Assembly: GCA_963989245.1 (NCBI GenBank)
Contig: OZ022346.1
Coordinates: 343,501-407,500 of the forward strand
Direction: 5' to 3'
Source: Nansenia antarctica
Taxonomy: Eukaryota > Chordata > Actinopteri > Argentiniformes > Microstomatidae
Length of the DNA stretch: 64,000 bases
Shown here: in pieces, positions 1-12,400 of the stretch
Layout: each line of letters opens with the position of its first letter
Position numbering within the stretch: the first letter of the stretch is position 1
Translations under genes and position numbers: made by a program
The notes under the pieces: generated by a model
What the model saw: only the letters and a program-made list of their open reading frames with translations
Database searches by the model: none
Told to the model about the DNA's origin: nothing

Positions 1-92
1 AACTGGGTGTGTTGCATGTAACTGGGTGTGTTGCATGTAACTGGGTGTGTTGCATGTAACTGGGTGTGTTGCATGTAACTGGGTGTGTTGCA
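1..92. repeat. 19-bp minisatellite at window edge
   Basis: About five near-identical copies of a 19-bp unit (AACTGGGTGTGTTGCATGT) run from the window edge to about base 92. The array lies in the bltp1 intron after coding exon 8 and may continue beyond base 1. Confidence 0.9.
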
Positions 93-212
93 TCGGGACA
101 TCCCTAGTGTGCTGCCTGGGGGAAAGACATCACCGCTACATCTGTTACAGCGCAGAGACAAAACCCAGATACAAGCATGTCCAAAACACAAAGATCAGCG
201 CAAATAAGCCTT

Positions 213-352
213 CACATAACATGTACATACCTCATACAGACCTCATATGTACAGACCTCCATATGTACAGACCTCATATGTACAGACCTCACATGTACAG
301 ACCTCATACGTACAGACCTCATACGTACAGACCTCATACGTACAGACCTCCA
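213..352. repeat. 17-bp minisatellite next to bltp1 exon 8 donor
   Basis: About eight copies of a 17-bp unit (ACAGACCTCATACGTAC and variants). Read on the minus strand, each unit carries GTACGTATG or GTACATATG, which resembles the true exon 8 donor GTACGAGCATATG only about ten bases away. The array seems to have grown from the first bases of the intron. Confidence 0.9.
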
Positions 353-363
353 TATGCTCGTAC

Positions 364-443
364 CTGGTTCATCCCGGTAGTAATAGATGTCCACGTCGTT
401 GGACTGCATCACCACAAAGCCTTCTCCCATCAGCCTCGGCGGC
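364..443 (-). CDS. bltp1: bltp1 coding exon 8
   Basis: An 80-nt exon between a CCCCCAG acceptor and a G|GTACGA donor. It encodes EPPRLMGEGFVVMQSNDVD followed by IYYYRDEPG. The donor lies beside the 17-bp array at 213-352. Confidence 0.95.
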
Positions 444-3400
444 CTGGGGGTCATCACACACACACACACAACAGCTGACCAGGATGTCAACAACCACATC
501 GGGGAGACACTGATGCATTTGAATTCTCTTGCTCTAGGGAGTTTAAGTTTTAGGGTGGTTTATAATAATAATCATCATCATCATAATCATAATAATAACA
601 ATGTTTATTGCCATGTAAAATCAGTCAGCCATAGTCAGCGCTCCTGGAGCAATTAGGGGGTAAGTGCCTTGCTCAAGGGCACATGCATCTCCCTCCTGAG
701 GCAGAGATCAAACCAGTGACCTCCCGATTGCTAGGCTACCGCCACCCATAGGGGGTAAGCTCAGTGGTTGTGTTGCTCTAGAGAGGTCAGGTTTAAGGGG
801 GGTATAGAGAGTTCAGGTTTAAGGGGTGGTTAGGGGGTAAGCTCTAGAGAGTTAGGGGTAAGGGGTGGTTAGGGGGTAAGCTCTAGAGAGTTAGGGGTAA
901 GGGGTGGTTAGGGGGTAAGCTCTAGAGAGTTAGGGGTAAGGGGTGGTTAGGGGGTAAGCTCTAGAGAGTTTAGGGGTAAGGGGTGGTTAGGGGGTAAGCT
1001 CTAGAGAGTTTAGGGGAAAGGGGTGGTTAGGGGTAAGCTCACTCATCGTTCTGCATGCCCAGGTAGCGCGGGCTGGGCACCAGCATGACGCGCACGTTCT
1101 CCAGGGAGCCCTTCAGGATGTGCATGTACTGGTCGAGGTGGCTGGAGGGCGGCTTGGTGGCGTAGGTCAGGAAGGCGTCCTCGAAGTTGAGACACAGCGT
1201 CTGGGGGAGGTGGTGGTTCCCGAACGCCAGGCGGCCCTGAGGAGACGACAGACAGCGGGGGGGGGGGGGAGAAAGAAGAATGACATGACTTTGATGTCGC
1301 CATGGTGATGCCACTGACTTCAACACTCAAGAGCAAACCAAACTAAATGTCTTGAGGTTTAAATAAGACAGGCTCAAATCCTCCCTACCAACCTTCTTAT
1401 CATGACAGGCTCAAATCCTCCCTACCAACCTTCTAATCCTCCCTACCAACCTTCTTATCATGACAGGCTCTAATCCTCCCTACCAACCTTCTAATCCTCC
1501 CTACCAACCTTCTAATCATGCCTAGCTAATGTGGTGTTTGTTTCTGACTTTAGGCCTTTTAAGTCATAATAAATGTGGGGGCTGTCCTAATTGCATTTCT
1601 ATTAATTACAAGTTATATTTGTTTAGTTTGTTTAGTTATATTACCGTACATTCAGAAAGTATTCAGACCCCCTAATTTTTGTCACATTTTCTTGTGTTGT
1701 AGAGTCAATTTAAAATGGATTAAATAAAAATAATTTGCCATCAATCCACACACAATACCAGAATGACAAAGTGAAAACATGTTTTTTGAGATTTATGGGG
1801 TATTGCGTGTGGATTGAGGCAAATTATTTTAATTTAATCCATTTTAAATTGACTACAACACAACAATGCTAGGCTTTAGCCTTCTTACTGTTACTGTTTA
1901 TGTCTTGTTTATGTTGTCCCCTTTCTGTTTTTAATCACTGATGTTTTAAAATTTGCACTTTTTCGTATTTGTTTTTATTCTATATGTAAAGTATCCGTGC
2001 ATCCGTGCTGGGAAGGGTGCTATATAAATAAAGTTTTACTTCCTTACTTACTTACTTACTTACTTAAGAACAAGCACCGGGTTTGCGGGCACACAGAAAT
2101 AGTTTTTGCGCATGCGCATGTTTCACCACCGTTTCTACCACCTCAGCCTTATTTTGAGCCAGGTAAAACCCTGGGCACCGCACATTTATTTCAGAATTGC
2201 AGCCCAATGGGCAACACCACATCGCTAAATACAGTTTTGACAAAGCCTTGCAAGACTGATCAAAATAACCCTGATGAGCCCCCAGGTGCAGTCAGTTTAA
2301 TACAACTTATTATCTAAATGTTGTTGTGACCCTAATCTACATTGTAGTCTATGTGCTGCTTCAGAAACCAGACAGTAACTGGTCTAGTAGAGGACAGACA
2401 GACTGGTCTAGTAGAGGACAGACAGACTGGTCTAGTAGAGGACAGACAGACTGGTCTAGTAGAGGACAGACAGACTGGTCTAGTAGAGGACAGACAGACT
2501 GGTCTAGTAGAGGACAGACAGACTGGTCTAGTAGAGGACAGACAGACTGGTCTAGTAGAGGACAGACAGACTGGTCTAGTAGAGGACAGACAGACTGGTC
2601 TAGTAGAGGACAGACAGACTGGTCTAGTAGAGGACAGACAGACTGGTCTAGTAGAGGACAGACAGACTGGTCTAGTAGAGGACAGACAGACTGGTCTAGT
2701 AGAGGACAGACAGACTGGTCTAGTAGAGGACAGACAGACTGGTCTAGTAGAGGACAGACAGACTGGTCTAGTAGAGGACAGACAGACTGGTCTAGTAGAG
2801 GACAGACAGACAGGTCTAGTAGAGGACAGACAGACTGGTCTAGTAGAGGACAGACAGACTGGTCTAGTAGAGGACAGACAGACTGGTCTAGTAGAGGACA
2901 GACAGACTGGTCTAGTAGAGGACAGACAGACTGGTCTAGTAGAGGACAGACAGACTGGTCTAGTAGAGGACAGACAGACTGGTCTAGTAGAGGACAGACA
3001 GACTGGTCTAGTAGAGGACAGACAGACTGGTCTAGTAGAGGACAGACAGACTGGTCTAGTAGAGGACAGACAGACTGGTCTAGTAGAGGACAGACAGACT
3101 GGTCTAGTAGAGGACAGACAGACTGGTCTAGTAGAGGACAGACAGACTGGTCTAGTAGAGGACAGACAGACTGGTCTAGTAGAGGACAGACAGACTGGTC
3201 TAGTAGAGGACAGACAGACTGGTCTAGTAGAGGACAGACAGACTGGTCTAGTAGAGGACAGACAGACTGGTCTAGTAGAGGACAGACAGACTGGTCTAGT
3301 AGAGGACAGACAGACTGGTCTAGTAGAGGACAGACAGACTGGTCTAGTAGAGGACAGACAGACTGGTCTAGTAGAGGACAGACAGACTGGTCTAGTAGAG

Positions 3401-6400
3401 GACAGACAGACTGGTCTAGTAGAGGACAGACAGACTGGTCTAGTAGAGGACAGACAGACTGGTCTAGTAGAGGACAGACAGACTGGTCTAGTAGAGGACA
3501 GACAGACTGGTCTAGTAGAGGACAGACAGACTGGTCTAGTAGAGGACAGACAGACTGGTCTAGTAGAGGACAGACAGACTGGTCTAGTAGAGGACAGACA
3601 GACTGGTCTAGTAGAGGACAGGTGTAACAGGTGTAACAGGTGTACCAGGTGTAACTCACAGTGCTGATGTTGACCTTGATGACAGGGATTAAGGATCTCC
3701 AGGAGGACGACGGGTCTGGAGTCTCTGCTTTGATGTTAACACTGAAAAGACCGAGTAGAAAAATAAAAATAAACAAAAATAAATAAATAAAAGAAAGAAA
3801 GTATAGGGGTCTAATACATTTTTTGATTACTAAATCTAAATCTAAGTGTCTTTGTAGGACAATCTACTCTGTATACTGCAAGTATATCTAGGGTGTGTTC
3901 TCACTAGGACATTTGCTTCACTTGAAACGGAGTTTAGGATAAAGTTCGCTTTGCTCTGCGTCGTTTGGAGCTGTGAGAACGCGCATTCGAAGTCGCTCCC
4001 GCAGCAAAGAACCCTCGGATGCTCCGCTTGAAAAGGGTGGTTTCGCTTCGGTTAGAAACGACGCATCCATCACTTTGCTTCGCTTCGCTTTTGGTGAGAA
4101 CGCTGCTCGAGACAGTCCATAGGAAAACAACAGCGCACGCATGTTAATCTGTATAAGAGCGGGACAACAGGCAATTCTAAATTTTTCTGACCAATCAACT
4201 ACCACATCTGTTGCTTTGATTGCGTATGTTACTTCGTTTACATGAAGGGCTGTGAGAACGCAAATCAGAGAAATAATTTATGCAACAATGTTGCAAACTC
4301 ATCCACTTGCTCCGGGTCTCGATTCGGACTTTCATGTGAGAACATGACCTTAGATTTCGGGTGGAGAAGCGGCGAAAACAAGCAACCGCAGCTTGCTCTC
4401 TCGACCGGCTTTTTTTGAAAAGTGAAAAGTCTTACGAGTCTGATCAATGCAATGTTAGCTAGCTACCTCTAAACATGGGTTTGGCTGGGCATACATTCAT
4501 TATTTATTTTATTTTATTTTTTTCAGATTTTATCCCTTTTTCACCCAATTTGGTAGCCAATTGAACCCAACCTAGCATCCAATTATCCCCTGCCTATTGC
4601 GAAGGATCCGCCGCACGACCCCGTGGCCGGCAGTCCCAGAGGAGGCCGCCAGGCAGACTAGCTGACTGGCTCCTCGAGCCCAGCACTGTTATTCCGGCAC
4701 CCCGGGGGCGCTGTTGCGCGACGGATCCTTGTCCGGAAATACTCCTATACCGCCCTCGGGAGCGGCCGCCCAATATGCCGCTCCCCGTGTGTGCCCCAGC
4801 CATATCCGGATCTGGCGAGCTGGGATTCGATCCCAGTCCCCGGTGGGCAGCTTGCACTAGTGGCCAGTGCTTAGACCGCTACACCACCGCGGGGCGACAT
4901 TCATTAATTTGAGGTGGTAAACACAGTCTGGCTATCTTATCTGTCTGGCTAACTTCTCTGTGTAGTTGTGAGTTTCTCTCCAGAGCCATAGACAGATGTC
5001 TGTTCTGAGTTTCTCTCCAGAGCCAGAGACAGATGTCTGTTCGTACCTTTATCTGTCTGGCTAACTTATCTGTGTAGTTGTGAGTTTCTCTCCAGAGCCA
5101 GAGACAGATGTCTGTTCGTACCTTTATAGCTTTTGCACTATTGCACTGGTCGGATGCCAAACTGTGTTTCGTTGTCTTGGTACTTGTACTCTGAATCTGA
5201 AACCCAAACCCCCTGTCCCACCTGTCCAGGGTCTTCTCTCTGTCCTCTCTGCCTTTCTCCATGTCTTTTTTGGGGGGCACGAGGGTGGGCTCCAGACCAA
5301 AGGTCTCCTGCAGCCGGGCGTAGAGGTCGGTGCGGTTGTACACGTGGAACTCAAACCCGTTCACCGTCACGTACAGCCTGGTCTCTGCCTTGGGGTCTGG
5401 TGAGGAGGAGAAGATGAGGATTTCTGATACTGGAAGTGAGAAATCAGCCTTAAAAGTAATGGTCAAGTATGGCTGAGCTCCACAGTCTTTAGGGACGCCC
5501 CTAAGCTAGCAATCGGAATCAGGCGATAATCAGTAAAAATATGAGATTGGGGAAATCCGTTAACGCTTTCTAGTCGCCACGACAACCGATCAATGACGCC
5601 AACAATTCTCACATGCTTGTTAAACAAAAATTACTACTACTTAATTTCCAATCACAGTTAGCTTACTTACTTAGCTTACTTACTTACTTAGCTAGATTAC
5701 TTACTTTTAATTTTTACGCAGTGCACACCAGTGGCATTTCCAGTCACTCCCTCGCTTCAACTGTGCTACTCAGGCCGACAACACAACGTGCGCTGCGCTG
5801 TTCCATCTGTCTATCGTTACTAGTAATATGTCTAATTGAGTTAACTGGTATTATATTCACCACCCAATGGTGCTCAGATCTGCAGTGTCAGGGCAATGAC
5901 CTCCCATACAACCTTGTGCCCAAAACTCAAAACCTGATTTCAGTTCAACCTGAACCCATAATAACCCAGAACCCAGAACCCAGAACCCAGAACCAGGCAT
6001 GATCTCACCACCGTGCTGAACCCAGAACCCAGAACCCAGAACCCAGGCATGATCTCACCGTGCTGCTTCTGCTTTGGGTTGTACATCTTCCACCAGCGGA
6101 AGATCAGGAAGCCATCTTGTATTCTGTAACAACAACATACATTGAGTGGAATACTAGTAGTGGTGTGGCTTCAGGCGGGATTTGAACTCACAACCTTCCG
6201 ATCCCAAGTCCAACTCACTATCCACTAGACCACCACTACCCCCCACATGACATACTGTAATATATAGAATAGAAAGCATGTGGAATGTTGTGTTACCTGA
6301 TGGACATGTCTTCATTGATGAAGTACACGTCCCTGAACATGACCTTCCCAGACAGCACCGAGAAGGAGAAGGAACCTGAGGAGAGACAGACAGGATGAGA

Positions 6401-9400
6401 CAGGATGACAGACAGGATGACAGACAGGATGACAGACAGGATGAGACAGGATGAGACAGGATGACAGACAGGATGACAGACAGGATGACAGACAGGATGA
6501 CAGACAGGATGACAGACAGGATGACAGACAGGATGACAGACAGGATGACAGACAGGATGACAGACAGGATGACAGACAGGATGACAGACAGGATGACAGA
6601 CAGGATGACAGACAGGATGAGACAGGATGACAGACAGGATGACAGACAGGATGACAGACAGGATGACAGACAGGATGAGACAGGATGACAGACAGGATGA
6701 CAGACAGGATGACAGACAGGATGACAGACAGGATGACAGACAGGATGACAGACAGGATGACAGACAGGATGAGACAGGATGACAGACAGGATGACAGACA
6801 GGATGACAGACAGGATGACAGACAGGGTGACAGACAGGATGACAGACAGGATGACAGACAGGATGAGACAGGATGAGACAGGATGACAGACAGGATGACA
6901 GACAGGATGACAGACAGGATGACAGACAGGGTGACAGACAGGATGACAGACAGGGTGACAGACAGGATGACAGACAGGATGACAGACAGGATGACAGACA
7001 GGGTGACAGACAGGATGACAGACAGGATGACAGACAGGATGACAGACAGGGTGACAGACAGGATGAAAGACAGGATGAGACAGGATGAGACAGGATGACA
7101 GACAGGATGACAGACAGGGTGACAGACAGGATGACAGACAGGATGACAGACAGGATGAGACAGGATGACAGACAGGATGACAGACAGGATGACAGACAGG
7201 ATGACAGACAGGGTGACAGACAGGATGACAGACAGGGTGACAGACAGGATGACAGACAGGATGACAGACAGGATGACAGACAGGATGACAGACAGGATGA
7301 CAGACAGGATGACAGACAGGGTGACAGACAGGATGACAGACAGGATGACAGACAGGATGACAGACAGGATGACAGACAGGATGACAGACAGGATGACAGA
7401 CAGGATGACAGACAGGATGACAGACAGGATGACAGACAGGATGACAGACAGGATGACAGACAGGATGACAGACAGGATGACAGACAGGATGAGACAGGAT
7501 GACAGACAGGATGACAGACAGGATGACAGACAGGATGACAGACAGGGTGACAGACAGGATGACAGACAGGATGACAGACAGGATGACAGACAGGATGACA
7601 GACAGGATGACAGACAGGGTGACAGACAGGATGACAGACAGGATGACAGACAGGATGACAGACAGGATGAGACAGGATGACAGACAGGATGACAGACAGG
7701 ATGACAGACAGGATGACAGACAGGATGACAGACAGGATGACAGACAGGATGACAGACAGGATGACAGACAGGATGACAGACAGGATGACAGACAGGATGA
7801 CAGACAGGGTGACAGACAGGATGAGACAGGATGAGACAGGATGACAGACAGGATGACAGACAGGATGACAGACAGGATGACAGACAGGATGACAGACAGG
7901 ATGACAGACAGGATGACAGACAGGGTGACAGACAGGATGACAGACAGGGTGACAGACAGGGTGACAGACAGGATGACAGACAGGATGACAGACAGGATGA
8001 GACAGGATGACAGACAGGATGACAGACAGGATGACAGACAGGATGACAGACAGGATGAGACAGGGTGACAGACAGGATGAGACAGGATGACAGACAGGAT
8101 GACAGACAGGATGACAGACAGGATGACAGACAGGATGACAGACAGGATGACAGACAGGATGACAGACAGGATGACAGACAGGATGACAGACAGGATGACA
8201 GACAGGATGACAGACAGGATGACAGACAGGATGACAGACAGGATGACAGACAGGGTGACAGACAGAATGACAGACAGGGTGACAGACAGGATGACAGACA
8301 GGATGACAGACAGGGTGACAGACAGGATGACAGACAGGATGACAGACAGGATGACAGACAGGATGAGACAGGATGACAGACAGGATGACAGACAGGATGA
8401 CAGACAGGATGACAGACAGGATGACAGACAGGATGACAGACAGGATGAGACAGGATGACAGACAGGATGACAGACAGGATGACAGACAGGATGACAGACA
8501 GGGTGACAGACAGGATGACAGACAGGATGACAGACAGGGTGACAGACAGGATGACAGACAGGGTGACAGACAGGGTGACAGACAGGATGACAGACAGGAT
8601 GACAGACAGGATGACAGACAGGGTGACAGACAGGATGACAGACAGGATGACAGACAGGATGACAGACAGGATGACAGACAGGATGACAGACAGGATGACA
8701 GACAGGATGACAGACAGGATGACAGACAGGGTGACAGACAGGATGACAGACAGGATGAGACAGGATGACAGACAGGATGACAGACAGGGTGACAGACAGG
8801 ATGACAGACAGGATGACAGACAGGATGACAGACAGGATGACAGACAGGATGACAGACAGGATGACAGACAGGATGAGACAGGATGACAGACAGGGTGACA
8901 GACAGGATGACAGACAGGATGACAGACAGGATGACAGACAGGATGACAGACAGGATGACAGACAGGATGACAGACAGGATGACAGACAGGGTGACAGACA
9001 GGATGACAGACAGGATGACAGACAGGATGACAGACAGGATGAGACAGGATGACAGACAGGATGAGACAGGGTGACAGACAGGATGACAGACAGGGTGACA
9101 GACAGGGTGACAGACAGGATGACAGACAGGATGACAGACAGGATGACAGACAGGATGACAGACAGGATGACAGACAGGATGACAGACAGGATGACAGACA
9201 GGATGACAGACAGGATGACAGACAGGATGACAGACAGGATGACAGACAGGATGACAGACAGGATGACAGACAGGATGACAGACAGGATGACAGACAGGAT
9301 GACAGACAGGATGACAGACAGGGTGACAGACAGGGTGACAGACAGGGTGACAGACAGGATGAGACAGGATGACAGACAGGATGAGACAGGATGACAGACA

Positions 9401-12400
9401 GGGTGACAGACAGGATGACAGACAGGATGACAGACAGGATGAGACAGGATGACAGACAGGATGACAGACAGGATGACAGACAGGATGACAGACAGGATGA
9501 CAGACAGGGTGACAGACAGGATGAAAGACAGGATGACAGACAGGATGACAGACAGGATGACAGACAGGATGACAGACAGGATGACAGACAGGATGACAGA
9601 CAGGATGACAGACAGGATGACAGACAGGATGACAGACAGGGTGACAGACAGGATGACAGACAGGATGACAGACAGGATGACAGACAGGATGACAGACAGG
9701 ATGACAGACAGGATGAGACAGGATGACAGACAGGATGACAGACAGGATGAGACAGGATGACAGACAGGATGACAGACAGGGTGACAGACAGGATGAGACA
9801 GGGTGACAGACAGGATGAGACAGGATGAGACAGGATGACAGACAGGATGACAGACAGGATGACAGACAGGATGACAGACAGGATGAGACAGGATGACAGA
9901 CAGGATGACAGACAGGATGACAGACAGGATGACAGACAGGATGACAGACAGGATGACAGACAGGATGACAGACAGGATGACAGACAGGATGACAGACAGG
10001 ATGACAGACAGGGTGACAGACAGGATGACAGACAGGATGACAGACAGGATGACAGACAGGATGACAGACAGGATGACAGACAGGATGACAGACAGGGTGA
10101 CAGACAGGATGAGACAGGATGACAGACAGGATGACAGACAGGATGACAGACAGGATGACAGACAGGATGACAGACAGGATGACAGACAGGATGACAGACA
10201 GGATGACAGACAGGATGACAGACAGGATGACAGACAGGATGACAGACAGGATGACAGACAGGATGACAGACAGGATGACAGACAGGATGACAGACAGGAT
10301 GACAGACAGGATGACAGACAGGGTGACAGACAGGATGACAGACAGGATGACAGACAGGATGACAGACAGGATGAGACAGGATGACAGACAGGATGAGACA
10401 GGATGACAGACAGGATGAGACAGGATGACAGACAGGATGAGACAGGATGACAGACAGGATGACAGACAGGATGACAGACAGGATGACAGACAGGATGACA
10501 GACAGGATGAGACAGGATGACAGACAGGATGACAGACAGGGTGACAGACAGGATGACAGACAGGGTGACAGACAGGATGACAGACAGGATGACAGACAGG
10601 ATGACAGACAGGATGACAGACAGGATGACAGACAGGATGACAGACAGGATGAGAGACAGGATGACAGACAGGATGACAGACAGGATGACAGACAGGATGA
10701 CAGACAGGATGACAGACAGGATGACAGACAGGATGACAGACAGGGTGACAGACAGGATGACAGACAGGATGACAGACAGGGTGACAGACAGGATGACAGA
10801 CAGGATGAGACAGGATGAGACAGGATGACAGACAGGATGACAGACAGGATGACAGACAGGATGAGACAGGATGACAGACAGGATGACAGACAGGATGACA
10901 GACAGGATGACAGACAGGATGACAGACAGGATGACAGACAGGATGACAGACAGGATGACAGACAGGATGACAGACAGGGTGACAGACAGGATGACAGACA
11001 GGATGACAGACAGGATGACAGACAGGATGACAGACAGGGTGACAGACAGGATGACAGACAGGATGACAGACAGGATGACAGACAGGATGACAGACAGGAT
11101 GACAGACAGGATGACAGACAGGATGACAGACAGGGTGACAGACAGGATGAGACAGGATGACAGACAGGATGACAGACAGGATGACAGACAGGATGACAGA
11201 CAGGATGACAGACAGGGTGACAGACAGGGTGACAGACAGGATGAGACAGGATGACAGACAGGGTGACAGACAGGATGACAGACAGGATGAGACAGGATGA
11301 CAGACAGGATGACAGACAGGATGACAGACAGGATGACAGACAGGATGACAGACAGGATGACAGACAGGATGACAGACAGGGTGACAGACAGGATGACAGA
11401 CAGGATGACAGACAGGATGACAGACAGGATGACAGACAGGGTGACAGACAGGATGACAGACAGGATGACAGACAGGATGACAGACAGGATGACAGACAGG
11501 ATGACAGACAGGATGACAGACAGGATGACAGACAGGGTGACAGACAGGATGACAGACAGGGTGACAGACAGGATGACAGACAGGATGACAGACAGGATGA
11601 CAGACAGGATGACAGACAGGATGACAGACAGGATGAGACAGGATGACAGACAGGATGAGACAGGATGACAGACAGGATGACAGACAGGATGACAGACAGG
11701 ATGACAGACAGGATGACAGACAGGATGACAGACAGGATGACAGACAGGGTGACAGACAGGATGACAGACAGGATGACAGACAGGATGACAGACAGGATGA
11801 CAGACAGGATGACAGACAGGATGACAGACAGGATGACAGACAGGATGAGACAGGATGACAGACAGGATGAAACAGGATGACAGACAGGATGACAGACAGG
11901 ATGACAGACAGGGTGACAGACAGGATGACAGACAGGGTGACAGACAGGGTGACAGACAGGATGACAGACAGGATGACAGACAGGATGACAGACAGGGTGA
12001 CAGACAGGATGAGACAGGATGAGACAGGATGACAGACAGGATGACAGACAGGGTGACAGACAGGATGACAGACAGGATGACAGACAGGGTGACAGACAGG
12101 ATGACAGACAGGGTGACAGACAGGATGACAGACAGGATGACAGACAGGATGACAGACAGGGTGACAGACAGGATGAGACAGGGTGACAGACAGGATGACA
12201 GACAGGGTGACAGACAGGATGACAGACAGGATGACAGACAGGATGACAGACAGGATGACAGACAGGATGACAGACAGGGTGACAGACAGGATGAGACAGG
12301 GTGACAGACAGGATGACAGACAGGGTGACAGACAGGATGACACCACCTTCAATAAATCAGAAGTGATTTGAAACCACATTCTCATAAATGCATTCTTCCA

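Noticed and set aside
2376..3625. Possible CRISPR-like array
   Set aside because: Units are contiguous with no unique spacers, and the genome is vertebrate.
2326..3776. ORFs of 433-471 codons on both strands
   Set aside because: All come from a stop-free 24-bp tandem unit, and exon 6 explains the only real protein part.
4600..4897. tRNA gene
   Set aside because: A and B boxes are present but there is no acceptor-stem pairing and a SINE body follows. The same applies at 6150-6245, 13705, 26596 and 31490.
6293..12385. 2030-codon minus-strand ORF
   Set aside because: It is the translation of the 12-bp array (HPVC, SCLS, ILSV repeats) plus bltp1 exon 3. No start context or protein homology supports it.
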